Shown one piece after another: positions 41,384 to 52,812 of a stretch of DNA of 64,000 nt; within the stretch, counting starts at the first letter, position 1; the number at the start of each line of letters is the position of its first letter. The position numbers were made by a program, and so were the translations under genes. Source of the stretch: Odiellus spinosus (Eukaryota > Arthropoda > Arachnida > Opiliones > Phalangiidae); the NCBI GenBank assembly GCA_963920705.1, contig OY987225.1:7565013-7629012 (forward strand), written 5' to 3'. Under the pieces are notes generated by a model. The model had not been told where the DNA came from and made no database searches. It worked only from the letters and a program-made list of their open reading frames with translations.

Positions 41384-43533
41384 TCAAAGATTCTTCACAA
41401 CTTTTAGGATTTCTTTTTTAAACATTGCTCCATTGTCAAGTGATTTTAAGGAGTTCTTTAGCTCGTTCCACGCTTTAATGCCGCGATGTTTGGTACTTTT
41501 CTTCCGGAGTGTCGTTCCCAAGTGCTCCACAAAGAAATTGACGTCGCCCCCACGGGTTGAAAAACTATGAAGTGTTCCGGATTTTTTAAAGAACTCGTTC
41601 AGATAGTCTGGACATTTGTTACATGATATATTATACATAAGCACCAGCAAATTATAATGGTAGAGTTGGTTTAGCGTGAGCCATTCCAGCTCATTCCTCG
41701 TGGTTGTTGCTGAGGCGCGTCTGTTCCTCTTTGTGCAAAACCTGGCACCATTGTTATGTGACACCTGGATTTTGTTGAGATAGGACATATTGGCTGAATT
41801 ATAGAAAATGTCCCCGTATGTAAATATTGGCTGGATTAAGGCTTTATAGAGGTAACTCAATACTGGAGTGGAGAGTGAGGAGTGAAGTGGTCGGAGAATA
41901 CCCACTCTACCATTCGTTTTCTTTATGACATAGTCAATGTGCTCCTTCCATGATAGCGTATCGTCTATCAGGACTCCAAGATATCTATAGTGGGAGACCC
42001 TTTTAATGGAGGTTTGCTCTATTTTGTTAAAATCTTCAGTTGGAAGCTGCTTGCCATTAGGGCAGAACACCATAAATTGAGTTTTACTTTCGTTTAACAG
42101 CAGATTTCTGGAGTTAAGTGCGCTTTTTAGCAGTGTAACTTCAGATTGCATTATTTTAGCCAGCTCATCAATACTACGAGCTGGGTTAATAAGAGCCGTA
42201 TCATCAGCGTATTCATTTGAGACGCTGGATTTTAGAGTTTTGTTAACATTACTGGTATAAGTATTAAAAAGCATTGGTCCGAGTATGCTACCCTGTGGGA
42301 CTCCTTTAGAGATTTGTGCGGGTGGAGATGTTGCGCTATTAATAATCACCGATTGTTTTCTGTTAGATAGATAGGATGTGAACCAGTTTAGCGCCATGGT
42401 TGATAAGTTTTTTGTTTGGAGAGTTGCTAATAGAATTTCATGATCGACGGTATCAAACGCTTTACTGAGATCAGCGAACAATACTCCCACAAATTGTCCT
42501 TGACTTAAGTAATTTATGATTGTTTCCAATAGATAAAGGATACTGGAAATAGTCGAGTACCCTGGGCGAAATCCTGATTGTAGTCGATGTAGATGGTTGT
42601 TTGTTGTAAGGAACTCGTATAGCTGACCCAATGCAAAGTGCTCAATTGGTTTTGAGAGGCATGGTAGGATTGAAATCTGCCTATAGTTTTCCATACTAGT
42701 ACGAGAGCCCTTCTTATGTATTGGTACCACTTTGGCGTTTTTCCACTCGTTCGGGAACTTCGATGATTGGAATGACAAGTTGATTACTTTGGTTAAATAA
42801 GGTGTTATTATACCTGCAAGTGGTTGGATCAGCTTAGCTGGAATGTTATCAAGTCCAGTAGATTTATTAGTTTTTAGCTTCCTCAGGTAATCAAAAACAG
42901 ATTTTTCAGTTATATCCCGAAAGTTGAAGTTTACACATGTATCGGGCTCATCTCTTGGTTGCATATTATTATCTTGCATATTATTATCTTGATCGTGGTT
43001 GGTTGGTGTAAAGAAGGTACTGAATTCAGTAGCAATATCCTGCGGCGTTGTAATGGTTCTTCCATGGACTTCGATCATATTAATAGTAGGTGTTTTTGCC
43101 TTCAGAAAGGGCTTCAATGTTCTCCACGCATTGCTAGCATCTTTTTGGCCCAACCTAATGTTATTGTAAAAGTAGTTCTCTTTATCCAATCGTATTTTCT
43201 CATTTATTTGGTTGCGGTATATTTTATATTTATTTGGTTGCGGTATATTTTATATTGGGTTTCATAATGTCTTTGGCCTGATATACGGCTTTTCCTAAGG
43301 CATACATCTCTAAGGTGCATTAGATGTTTTACTTCGAGGCTTAACCATGGTGGGTCGTGAAGATTAACTTTCCTTGTTATCAAGGGGGCGTGCTCATTTA
43401 ATGTATTAATAATTGTAGAGTTTAATTTGACAACTGCCATATCGACATCCGTGATATTGTCTATTTCTAGTTTTAGCCTATTTTGGATAGTATTTACGAA
43501 TGAATCGGCAGTAGTATTACGATAGTTCCTTAC
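41384..43533 (-). pseudogene. LINE ORF2, reverse transcriptase half
   Basis: 601 codons from 43189, with the upstream frame present to 43533. RT motifs: NKSTGLDNIPAKLIQ, FPNEWKNAKVVPIHKKGS, NYRQISILPCLSK, LQSGFRPGYST, FADLSKAFDTVDH, SKGVPQGSILGPMLF and catalytic NEYADDTALI, then LNESKTQFMVF and a YLYKALIQPIFTYGD-type C-terminal domain. A 26-bp tandem duplication at 43203-43254 (two copies of TTTGGTTGCGGTATATTTTA-type sequence) shifts the frame between linker and RT. The front of the gene is 9.6 kb away at 53100-53801 because Copia-3 inserted here. Confidence 0.9.
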
Positions 43534-43770
43534 TGTAAATTGTTGAGCGTGTGACGAAATTAGACGACTAGTTTGCAGTTCTTTAATTAGTTTATTATTA
43601 ATTTAAGTTTAAGTTATATATACAATCGAATCTAAAGTATAATGAATCATCTTTTCTAAGAGGCTGAGCCTAACACACTAACTGACTGCCGTTTTTTTTC
43701 AGCAGACTCTAACAGCTGATCCATCACTGAACAACGCCCCCTATAGTTGACTTATCTCCCCCAAGGGTAC
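43534..43770 (-). repeat. Copia-3 3' LTR, part 1
   Basis: Matches 52813-53049. Interrupted at GGTAC by Copia-2; resumes at 48404. Confidence 0.93.
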
Positions 43771-44026
43771 TATTAAACTAATTATTTTTGTGGATTAAAT
43801 AACTCACTTATTTAAAACAACAATAGTTTATTAAACTTAAACTTAAACATTAAACTAAACATTAAATTCGTAGATCGAAATTAAAACACGACTAGGCTAC
43901 ATGGTTATCACCTCATAACTAAACATAAAACATCGACATGTCTTGATTCACAAAAACATCGTCTGCTATACAAAAAAACTTTGAACTTTTATAAGTACTG
44001 AACATAAGTAATCTATTTTTTCAACA
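43771..44026 (-). repeat. Copia-2 3' LTR
   Basis: 256 bp; TGTTGAAAAAATAG start and GTTTAATA end in element sense. The purine-rich AACCGGGTG lies just upstream. Confidence 0.96.
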
Positions 44027-44057
44027 CACCCGGTTACTTTAACAGTTCAAATTAAAT

Positions 44058-47000
44058 TTACATTAGATTTTCTAGCATACAAAAATATACCAATTTTCTT
44101 TTAGGCATAATTTTAGTTAACATATCTGCTAAATTCTCATTAGTATTCACAAATTTTAAACTGAAAACTTTTCGTTCAACACAATCTCTTACATAATGAT
44201 AACGCAGTTCTATATGTTTTGATCTATTATTTTCGATCCTATTATTTGAAAAATTTATAGCCGCTAAACTGTCTGTATAAATAACGGGTAATTCTATAAA
44301 GTCCATATTTCCATTAAACGCGATTTGATATAGTTCTTTCATAATTGGATTCAGCCACGAAATTTCTTTAGCTACTTCCGCCAACGCAATGTATTCGGAT
44401 TCCATACTCGAAAGTGCAACACTTGACTGTTTTACTGATCTCCAATTAACTGGATTATTTCCGATATTAATTATAAGTCCAGTCGTAGACTTCCTGTCAT
44501 CTATGTCTGATGACCATGACGCATCTGAATAAGCTTTTAATTCAACATTTTCAGTTCGATGATAATGTAAACACAGATCCTCTGTATCACAAACATAATG
44601 TAAGATTCTTTGTAAGTATTCGCAATGTTTAACGCCAGGGCTACTCGAGTATCTTGCTAAACTTGAAACTGCAAATGCAATGTCCGGTCTAGTTCTCTGT
44701 GCGATATATGATAATTCTCCGATCAAATTTCGATATGGAAAATCAATTGGTGAATTCGATCTGGAGTTATCCCCCATTGTCAATACTATTCCTTCCAATA
44801 ATGGTGTACTTGTCTGACGTTTTGATACAATCTTATATTTATTACGCAATTCTTGAATATAGCTCTTCTGATGAATATTGACTTTACCATCAGTAGGAAA
44901 TTCAAATTGAATTCCAAGGAAATAGCTCAATGGTCCCAAATCTTTAATGTCAAAATTATCGCTTATTTCGACGAGAAACTTTTCTATTAATCCATTATTA
45001 GGTGCAAATAATATAAGATCATCCACGTATACGATTAACAGACCATGGAATCCTCTTCGGTAAATACAATTCGTTCCAATAACTCTTTCATATCCAAGAT
45101 CTAACAGTGTTTTATCCAATTCAGAGAACCACTGTTTCCCACTTTGTTTTAGGCCATACAATGCTTTGCGCAATTTCCAAACATAAACTTCTTTCCCAGG
45201 TATCAAATATCCAGGAGGTTGTTTAACATACACCTCCTCTTCCAAATTGCCATATAAATAAGCACATTTAATATCAATGTGACGATGCATCCAGCCCAAA
45301 CATACCACAAATAATACGACACAAACCCGTATTAGAGTAAAATTTATGACTGGAGCGTACGTTTGATGATATCCTAAACCCTGATAATACTGTCCCATCT
45401 TCTTCGCTGAATTAATTCTCTTGTCATTATTGTTTACATCTTTATAATAGACGTCAACGCGACCAGCCATTACTCCCCGTTCTCTTATTATCTCCTCTCT
45501 TTTCCATTTTGGTACGTATATATTCTTGGTTGTTTTGACCTCTACAGTATCTTCAGCTGGAAAAAATTCATCTAATTCAATATCTTCATCATTAGATTTT
45601 TCTTTGATTACTTCCAGTTCCGTTATTTGAATAGGTCTTGGTTCCTTAGTTCGTATATCGTTTTCTTTATTATTTTCGGTGTCTTTTGATTTCACAGCTA
45701 TTTCATCCATGTTTGGCTTATTCCATTCCATCCACAAATTATTATGGACTATGAAATATTCACTAGTTGTAATATCATCCAAAACTTCTGTTCCTAGCCT
45801 CGTTTCGTCAAATGTGACGTGTTTGCTTTCAATGACAGTCTTTTCTTTAGGGTACCAAATTCTGTAGCCTCTTGTATAGACTGCATATCCAATCATGACA
45901 CCCTGTTTTGCTCTTCTTTCCAGTTTATTTCGATATCTCGGTGAGATATGCGTAAATGCGAGACATCCAAAACCCTTTAAATGTCTTACAGAAGGTTTCT
46001 TTCCAAACCATCTTTCATCAGGAACTACATTTGGTAACTTGGAATGTGGTAATCTGTTTGACAGATAAACGAAAGTATTTAGAGCTTCGCCCCAAAGATA
46101 TTGCGGTAACTTTCCATCTTCTAATAATGTTCGGACGCCATCCAATGCTGTTCGATTGAACCTTTCCGCGATTCCATTCATCTCTGGACTATATGTATTT
46201 GTCCTTTCTGTTTGAACGCCATCCTTAATACATTCCTCAATGAAATATTTAGCACAATATTCAAGGCCGTTATCAGTTCTCAATCGTCGTAACTTCATTC
46301 CCGTCTGTCGCTCAGCCCAAGATTTATATTTTAAATATTTCTGGAATGCTTCATCCTTGGTCGCCATGACATAAATAGTGACTTTGCGAGAGAAATCATC
46401 AATGAAACTGATGAAATACTTAGCTCCAGCTAATGACGCTACAGGAGCAGGACCCCAAACATCGCTATAAACCAATTCTAGTGGTTGAGTTGAAGAAATT
46501 CCAGTTATTGCTTTTGACGGACTCTTCGTAGATTTACCCAATCTACATGAAACACATACTTCCATTTCTTTAGGTAAATCTGGTATACCTTGAACCATTT
46601 TGAACTCTTGAAGTTGTTTCATACGCTGAAATGACGGGTGCCCCAATCTCTTATGCCATAATTTTGTTTCGCTCAAACTACTTATGTTACTGCCAGTTCC
46701 ATCATTGGGCTCCACAACTGTACCTTGTACAATATAAAGATTACTTTCCTTTAAATGTGCTTCCATGAAGAATCTACCGGCGGAATTATATACCTTTTTT
46801 CTTCCTCCAAAAGTAATAATTTTACAGCCGTTAATGTCCAATTTGCGCTCAGAAAACAAGTTTCGTTGATAATGCGGGACATAATATACGTCTCGTAAGT
46901 AAATAATTTCTTCAGAATACTCAGTTGAAACTTTAAGTGAAATATCACCTGTACCAATGGCCTTCGCTTCTCCTTGGGCCATATCAATCGGAGTATCAAC

Positions 47001-48041
47001 ATCTTTGTAATTAATCATCCAATCTTTACGATAACTGAAGTGATGAGTCGCACCACTATCGTAAACCCACATGTCGCTATCAGTAGAAGTGATTAATGCT
47101 GCCGAGTAAAATGATTGGCCTTTATTTCCCCGTCCGCGAGTACTTTGTTTTGACTGGTTCAGTTTATGCGTTTGGAGATGTAGTTTGTCTACGTCCGTTC
47201 TACAATACTTCGCTATGTGTCCATTTCTGTGGCAGCGATAGCATTCCAGTTTAGTTCTATCAGTAGTAGATCCCTGACTACTCTGTGGACCGCCATAACT
47301 TTGATCCTTTTCTGTAATTTGATTCTGAGAATAATTGTTTTTATGTCTATCGTGATAACGGTTTGGATATTTCTGTTTATTAACCACCGATGAAAAACCA
47401 CCCTGTTGACTCGTTACTAATGCATCATCTTCTTTCTTTAATTGTCGTTGTCGCTCATATTCGGCATTCAAAATAGGTTTTACATTAAATGTGGTAAACT
47501 TTTCTTTTCCCAAAGCATAAGCCATCTGTACCGCAAGTTCATACTGTGGCGGCAAACGATAAATCATTTGATAAGCTATATCATCATCGCCTAATTCTTT
47601 CCCGGCCATTTTTAAATGTTCTGCAGCTTCCAAAATTCTAGCGTGATAAGCTGCCATTGACTCTTCGGGCTTATATCGCATTTGATGAAATTCTCCTCTT
47701 AACGAAGCTATTCGGGCTATCGATTTAGGTTCGTGTATTTCCGCTAACCCAAGCCATGCCTCTTCAGCAGTATTAAACCGTGCCACGATATCCTTATGAT
47801 TATCATCCACCGCTAAAGCTATTCTCGATAGAGCCTGTTGTCGGCGATGTCTATACCTTTCATGAGCCTCCTCGGATGCCTTTTCACCAGGTGCTGATTC
47901 ACTTCCATCAGTAATATTCCATAAGCCACCATCCAATAAGAACATCTTCATATTAAACTTCCATCTTGCATAATTACTATCATCCAAAGGAGGAAAACCA
48001 AATCTGGGAGTCGTGTTGTTGTGTTGATAACCATGCGCCAT
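44058..48041 (-). CDS. Copia-2 polyprotein with MBD fused to a shortened RT
   Basis: 1327 aa. Copia Gag (1-235), knuckle CYRCHRNGHIAKYC (about 267), protease WVYDSGATHHFS (about 327), integrase zinc module LWHKRLGH..C..C (about 460), catalytic D in FIDDFSRK (about 545), D in RTDNGLEYC (about 589), E in MNGIAERFNR (about 625), integrase C-terminus (GYRIWYPKEKTV) and acidic linker. Residues about 842-885 are the MBD-like module. The chain then runs directly into QGLGYHQTYAPVINFTLIR, so the RT N-terminal fingers (the usual CRW..ARLVAQGY region) are deleted in frame. RT YVDD (about 1003) and RNase H (SDASWSSD, SMESEYIA) follow. Frame intact, RT probably inactive. Confidence 0.95.
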   Translation of the reverse strand: MAHGYQHNNTTPRFGFPPLDDSNYARWKFNMKMFLLDGGLWNITDGSESAPGEKASEEAHERYRHRRQQALSRIALAVDDNHKDIVARFNTAEEAWLGLAEIHEPKSIARIASLRGEFHQMRYKPEESMAAYHARILEAAEHLKMAGKELGDDDIAYQMIYRLPPQYELAVQMAYALGKEKFTTFNVKPILNAEYERQRQLKKEDDALVTSQQGGFSSVVNKQKYPNRYHDRHKNNYSQNQITEKDQSYGGPQSSQGSTTDRTKLECYRCHRNGHIAKYCRTDVDKLHLQTHKLNQSKQSTRGRGNKGQSFYSAALITSTDSDMWVYDSGATHHFSYRKDWMINYKDVDTPIDMAQGEAKAIGTGDISLKVSTEYSEEIIYLRDVYYVPHYQRNLFSERKLDINGCKIITFGGRKKVYNSAGRFFMEAHLKESNLYIVQGTVVEPNDGTGSNISSLSETKLWHKRLGHPSFQRMKQLQEFKMVQGIPDLPKEMEVCVSCRLGKSTKSPSKAITGISSTQPLELVYSDVWGPAPVASLAGAKYFISFIDDFSRKVTIYVMATKDEAFQKYLKYKSWAERQTGMKLRRLRTDNGLEYCAKYFIEECIKDGVQTERTNTYSPEMNGIAERFNRTALDGVRTLLEDGKLPQYLWGEALNTFVYLSNRLPHSKLPNVVPDERWFGKKPSVRHLKGFGCLAFTHISPRYRNKLERRAKQGVMIGYAVYTRGYRIWYPKEKTVIESKHVTFDETRLGTEVLDDITTSEYFIVHNNLWMEWNKPNMDEIAVKSKDTENNKENDIRTKEPRPIQITELEVIKEKSNDEDIELDEFFPAEDTVEVKTTKNIYVPKWKREEIIRERGVMAGRVDVYYKDVNNNDKRINSAKKMGQYYQGLGYHQTYAPVINFTLIRVCVVLFVVCLGWMHRHIDIKCAYLYGNLEEEVYVKQPPGYLIPGKEVYVWKLRKALYGLKQSGKQWFSELDKTLLDLGYERVIGTNCIYRRGFHGLLIVYVDDLILFAPNNGLIEKFLVEISDNFDIKDLGPLSYFLGIQFEFPTDGKVNIHQKSYIQELRNKYKIVSKRQTSTPLLEGIVLTMGDNSRSNSPIDFPYRNLIGELSYIAQRTRPDIAFAVSSLARYSSSPGVKHCEYLQRILHYVCDTEDLCLHYHRTENVELKAYSDASWSSDIDDRKSTTGLIINIGNNPVNWRSVKQSSVALSSMESEYIALAEVAKEISWLNPIMKELYQIAFNGNMDFIELPVIYTDSLAAINFSNNRIENNRSKHIELRYHYVRDCVERKVFSLKFVNTNENLADMLTKIMPKRKLVYFCMLENLM
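45385..45515 (-). other. Truncated MBD-like domain in Copia-2
   Basis: It reads VPKWKREEIIRERGVMAGRV then DVYYKDVNNNDKRINSAKK and MGQYY. First Arg, D-V-Y and the helix are recognisable, but the RS pair is replaced by R-I-N-S and the domain breaks off into RT before F-x-F. Probably no longer a working methyl-CpG reader. Confidence 0.65.
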
Positions 48042-48127
48042 ATTTATAATTTATTCCCTAAAAGTTAAGCCTTGGATCATCTAATCCCTAAAACGTTACT
48101 CCACAATTAAATCTCACTAAAGTTTTT

Positions 48128-48142
48128 AAAGCTCTGCTACCA
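48128..48142 (-). promoter_or_regulatory. Copia-2 primer-binding site
   Basis: TGGTAGCAGAGCTTT adjoins the 5' LTR, complementary to the 3' end of tRNA-iMet. Confidence 0.8.
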
Positions 48143-48398
48143 TATTAAACTAATTATTTTTGTGGATTAAATAACTCACTTATTTAAAACAACAATAGTT
48201 TATTAAACTTAAACTTAAACATTAAACTAAACATTAAATTCGTAGATCGAAATTAAAACACGACTAGGCTACATGGTTATCACCTCATAACTAAACATAA
48301 AACATCGACATGTCTTGATTCACAAAAACATCGTCTGCTATACAAAAAAACTTTGAACTTTTATAAGTACTGAACATAAGTAATCTATTTTTTCAACA
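48143..48398 (-). repeat. Copia-2 5' LTR
   Basis: 256 bp, no difference seen from 43771-44026. Confidence 0.96.
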
Positions 48399-48403
48399 GG
48401 TAC

Positions 48404-48441
48404 AAAGGTCACTATGTTAAAGGTCAAAGGTCACCATAACA
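48404..48441 (-). repeat. Copia-3 3' LTR, part 2
   Basis: Continues the LTR after Copia-2. It has one AAAGGTC unit fewer than the 5' LTR. The tract AAAGTGGGGGAG (element sense, 48443-48456) is the polypurine tract. Confidence 0.9.
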
Positions 48442-48518
48442 TACTCCCCCACTTTAACATACTAGGAATTATATAAAATTAGTATTATTAAAAATTATCG
48501 CTATATTAAGACGCAAAT

Positions 48519-51191
48519 TTAAGTTAACTTTAACATATTACAACAATTTTGAAAATTAAGTTTTGCCAATGTCTTTGTAAATATATCCGATACATTTTGT
48601 TTTGTACACACATATTTAAGATTAAACAGTTCTTGCGATAGTTTCTCTCGAATAAAATGATACCGAATGTCTATGTGTTTGGAACGGTTATTCTCGGTAG
48701 GATTTTTCGCGTAGAATATAGCGGATTGGTTGTCGCAAAACACATTTGGAGTAGGAAAATTGATGTTAAAGTTCTGCGATAATTCCTCTGTCATGGTTTG
48801 CAACCACATGAGTTCCTTCACGGCTTCTGTAAGTGCGACGTATTCAGCTTCCATGGTGGAGAGCGATACCGACTTTTGGCAAAATGATCGCCACGAAACA
48901 GGAGAGCTCCCATAAAAGCAAACAAAACCGCACGTTGACCTGCGGGTATCGCGGTCGCTGGCCCAATCGCTATCTGAATAGATGGTTATTTTAGATTCCG
49001 CCTCCTTTTTATACATCAGGCCATATTCTGCTGTATTGTTAACATATCTGGTAAGCTGGCATAATTGTTTCCAATGAAGAAGTCCGGGATTGGAGCTGAA
49101 CTTCGACAAGGCTACAACAGCAAAGAGGATATCAGGCCTTGTTTTTTGTGCCACATATAAGAGTGATCCAATCAGGGCTTGATAAGGGTACTTCTTCATT
49201 TGTTCTTTATCGTCTTCATCACTCGGACTATCATTCTTCGTTAGAATAGCGCCAGGGCTCAATGGTAAGCTTACCGGTATGTCGCAACTGATATTAAATT
49301 TTTCTGAAAGTGTCTTGATATAGCTTGACTGGTGCAATTTCATTCCTCCCTCTGGTGTATAATTGAATTCCACTCCTAAGAAATTACGAAGTGGACCAAG
49401 ACTTTTTAAGTCGTAGACGCCGGATAAGGTATTGTAGACTCCTTTCAGCGCTTCATCATTTCGTGCTATGACGGCCAAGTCGTCCACATATACAAGAACG
49501 ATAACTTTCAACGGGATAAAATATATACAGTTTGTACCAGCGAGCTTTGTATATCCGAATTTCCTAAACGTTTTGTCTAATTCGAGATGCCATTGTCTTC
49601 CGCTTTGAGGGAGGCCGTATAAAGACTTGAATAACTTTAAACAATACGCAGCCGGGTTCACCATTTCAAAACCAGGAATTGGTTTCATATAGACTTCTTC
49701 CGTTAAGTCCCCATATAGGTACGCATTTTTCACGTCGAGGTGGCAATGCACCCATCCCAATGTTACGACAAATACGGCGAGGAAAAAACGAATCAAAGCG
49801 AAGTTAACGACTGGCGAAAAAGTCTCATCGTAATCTATACCGGGTACTTGATTATATCCCTGTGCGATCAAACGTGCCTTATATCGAATTACGTTCCCGT
49901 CACCATCTCGTTTGATATTATAAATCCATCGGCAACCAGTTATTTTTGCTTTTTGGGGCCTTTTTACGGTCTTCATGACCTTACGTTCAGTCAGTGTCTG
50001 TACCTCTTCTTGCATAGCGTTTTGCCACAACTTCTTTTGAGGTGACTGCATAGCTTCCTCGTACGTGCTTGGGATAATTACCTCGGCACAATGGGCTTCG
50101 TATACTTCATCTTTACCCGGAGCTTCATCTGGATTCGGTTCAACTCGGACCTTTGACAGTGATTCGACGAAGTCTTGTTTACGAAAACTGAATAGCTTTA
50201 CGTCGTACGGTAGTGCCTTTTCGTCTAAGTATTGTTTCACCTTGAGACTTGATCGTAGTCTTTTACCCTCTGGGTTTCTATAATACACGTCAAAATCTCC
50301 TGCGGATGCTCCTGTTTGACGTACTATGAGCTCCCTTCGCCATCCCTTAGGTAGTTCACCTCTGTCGGAGTTATCAATCGGAGGAGCTTCGTTCTGTGAC
50401 TCTTTCGGTATTTCGACCACTGGCTCTTCTAGGACTTGGTTTTGTGGCTTTATCGTTATTTGTTCTTCCTCGTCTTCTGGCATATTAAACAACACCCTGT
50501 CCCTCTTAATTTCTTCTTTCTGCCCAGGAATTTTACCAATCTGACGTTCATCAAACGAAACATGTTTAGATTCCTTGACTGTATTTTCTTCAGGATACCA
50601 TATACGGTATCCTCTGGTGTATTGCGCATACCCGACAAGTATTCCTGGCTTGGCCCTTCGTTGCAATTTATTTCTTCTCTGTTGCTTATGTATATGCGAA
50701 AACGCTAAGCATCCAATCTGTTTCAAATGTCTGCAACTAGGTGTTTTACCAGTCCAACACTTTAGTGGGACTTTTTCGCCGAGTTTACTGTGTCGAATAC
50801 GGTTTTTCAAGTAAGCTGCGGTACGAACAAGCTCTGCCCACAAAGTTAAAGGTAACTTCGCTTCTTCCATCATAGTACGGGCCATATCTACAAGGGTCCG
50901 ATTAACCCTTTCCGCAACTCCATTCATTTGCGGCGAGTAGACGTTGGTTTTTTCATGTCGTATTCCCGCGTGATTACAGAATTCTTCGAATCGACGAGAG
51001 CAAAACTCCATTCCATTATCTGTGCGGATCTTCTTAATACTTTTTCCAGTTTCATTTTCTACGCGTGCCTTGTACATCTCGAAACATCGCAATACTTCAT
51101 CCTTTTTCTGGATTGTATATATCGTGATATGACGACTATAGTCGTCTATGAAACTGACGTAATAATAGGCTCCCCCTATTGACGGTGTTGG
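48519..51191 (-). pseudogene. Copia-3 integrase core, MBD, reverse transcriptase and RNase H
   Basis: This continues the upstream frame after the TGA at 51192. It contains PTPSIGGAYYYVSFIDDYSR (first catalytic D), IRTDNGMEFC (second D), MNGVAERVNR (E), the integrase C-terminus (RAKPGILVGYA, GYRIWYPEE), an acidic linker and the MBD (50170-50352). RT is complete, including CRWIYNIKRDG, ARLIAQGYNQVPG, VKNAYLYGDL and catalytic LVYVDDLAV. RNase H has YSDSDWASDRDTRRSTCGF and STMEAEYVA, with the SKHIDIRYHFIREKL terminus. Only the stop, which looks like loss of three bases in DVWGP, prevents full translation. Confidence 0.93.
50170..50352 (-). other. MBD-like domain in Copia-3 (best preserved)
   Basis: It reads LPKGWRRELIVRQTGASAGD, then FDVYYRNPEGKRLRSSLKVK, then QYLDEKALPYD and LFSFRKQDF. 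This matches the MBD consensus from W to F-x-F with no gap, including G-x-S-A-G before D-V-Y-Y. Equivalents of MeCP2 R111, D121, Y123, R133 and S134 are all present. It lies directly after the integrase C-terminus and before the RT domain, so after processing it would be part of integrase or RT. Confidence 0.9.
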
Positions 51192-52724
51192 TCAGACATC
51201 AGAGTGCACTAGCTGTAGAACTTCTTGACTTGGAATTGTTTTTAGGCCTTGCGAGGGTTTCGCAGTACTTTTGCTAACTTTACACGATAGGCAGGTATCC
51301 AACTTCCCTTGAAGAGACTGTAACCCTTGAAGCATTTCATGTTTTGCCATGAATTTTAAGTCTATTTCGTTAACATGGCCGAGCCTGCGGTGCCATAGTT
51401 CGATATCCCTATTTCCGGAACTGGTTGTTTGGTTAGCTTCTACGATTTCGCGTTGTGAAGTTGGATTAATCTGACTCGACGTTACTTTAGCTTCGAAAGT
51501 GTATAAATTACGATTTAATTTTGCCTCAAAAGCGATGGTACCGTGGGGGAAATAGACGATGCATTTCCGATGAGCGATAACTATTTTGAATCCAGCTTCA
51601 TCAATCAAACGTCCCGAGATGAGGTTCTTACCCATGAAGGGTGTATGTAAAACATTCTTCATTACAAATATATTATTCTTCTCTTGATTTATAACTTCGA
51701 ATCTTATATCGCCAATACCTTCAGCCTTTGATTTTCCTTCTCCGAGTGTTATATCCTTTTGCAGTGGAGTATAGGTGTGAAACCACTCTTTCTGGTTGCA
51801 TAAATGATGAGTGGATGCTGAGTCAAAAATCCATTCATTAGTAGAAGTTGATAAATAAGAGGCGGATGCAAAGAACGCTCCCTCTTCTCTTTCATTTCGT
51901 TTCGGACGTTGCGTGTTACCTCTCCTAGCGGAGCGGCAATCAGAGCTTCTGTGTCCCTTGCGACCACAATTGAAACAACTCCCTCGAAATGCATTAGGTG
52001 CCGAACGTCCTCGACCCTCGTATGTCGTTTTTCCATCTTGATTGTTAGAAGCGCTTCTGCTGTCGGTTCTTCTTGGTGCCTTTGTATATTGTGCGGCAAA
52101 AGCGTCGGTGGAGTCATACTGATTTTCCTTTATGGCTTGTCGTCCATATTCTGCGAGTAATCGCGCCTTTATATTTTCGGATGTAAACTCTCCATCGTCC
52201 AATTGATATAAATGCTGTACAAGTGACTCATAAGTATCTGGTAAAGTGCGAAGTAACTGGTAAGATATATCCTTATCTTGGACTGGTTCTCCTACTTCTA
52301 TGAGTTGCTGACGAGCTTGTAATAAACGTCCGATAAATGCGGACATAGTTTCTCCCGGCCGATATTTCAAGGTAAAAAACTGTTCTCGTAACACTGCAAT
52401 TCGGGCCCTTGACTGGGGTTCGAAAGTACCTTTGAGTTTGTCCCAAACTGCAGCAGCATCAACAATGCCCACAATCAAACTCCTATTGTCTTCATTTAAA
52501 GTCATAGCAAGTATGGAATACGCCTTGGAAGCCCTTGCCTTATATTTTAGTTGCTCTTCAGCTGTTGCACTGTCTTCAGGGGGGGCAACCTCCACTCTCG
52601 TCACTATATCCCACAAATTTCGTTCTCGGAGAAGCATTTCCACTTCAAACCTCCACTTAGTGTAATTCGTTGAGGAAAGTAATATAATATTTCCGATTGA
52701 TAATATATTACCACCTTCCGCCAT
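51192..52724 (-). pseudogene. Copia-3 Gag, protease and integrase N-terminus
   Basis: The likely start is the ATG of MAEGGNILSIG at 52724, though the frame is open to 52796 across the leader. Copia Gag (LLRERNLWDIVTRV, FFTLKYRPGETMSAFIGRL) is followed by knuckle CFNCGRKGHRSSDC, protease WIFDSASTHHLC (DSA instead of DSG), and the integrase zinc module LWHRRLGHVNEID..C..C. It ends LVHSDV then TGA, where DVWGP is expected. Confidence 0.92.
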
Positions 52725-52788
52725 CTTGCTTAGGCTTGCATACGTTTCGATACGTTTCCTGTACTGTTGAAAACACGGGCCTTGGCCT

Positions 52789-52809
52789 CGAACCACGTTG
52801 GTGCTACCA
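52789..52809 (-). promoter_or_regulatory. Copia-3 primer-binding site
   Basis: TGGTAGCACCAACGTGGTTC, three bases from the 5' LTR, is similar to the tRNA-iMet complement of the sister elements with mid-site differences. Confidence 0.65.
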
Positions 52810-52812
52810 CAT

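Larger units (their letters stand above)
43771..48398 (-). mobile_element. Copia-2: very young Ty1/copia element nested in Copia-3
   Basis: 4.63 kb, 256-bp LTRs that look identical base for base, and target duplication GGTAC at 43766-43770 and 48399-48403. It has one uninterrupted 1327-codon ORF, but the RT front end is missing. It ends TG..TA rather than TG..CA in element sense. The youngest insertion in the window. Confidence 0.96.
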
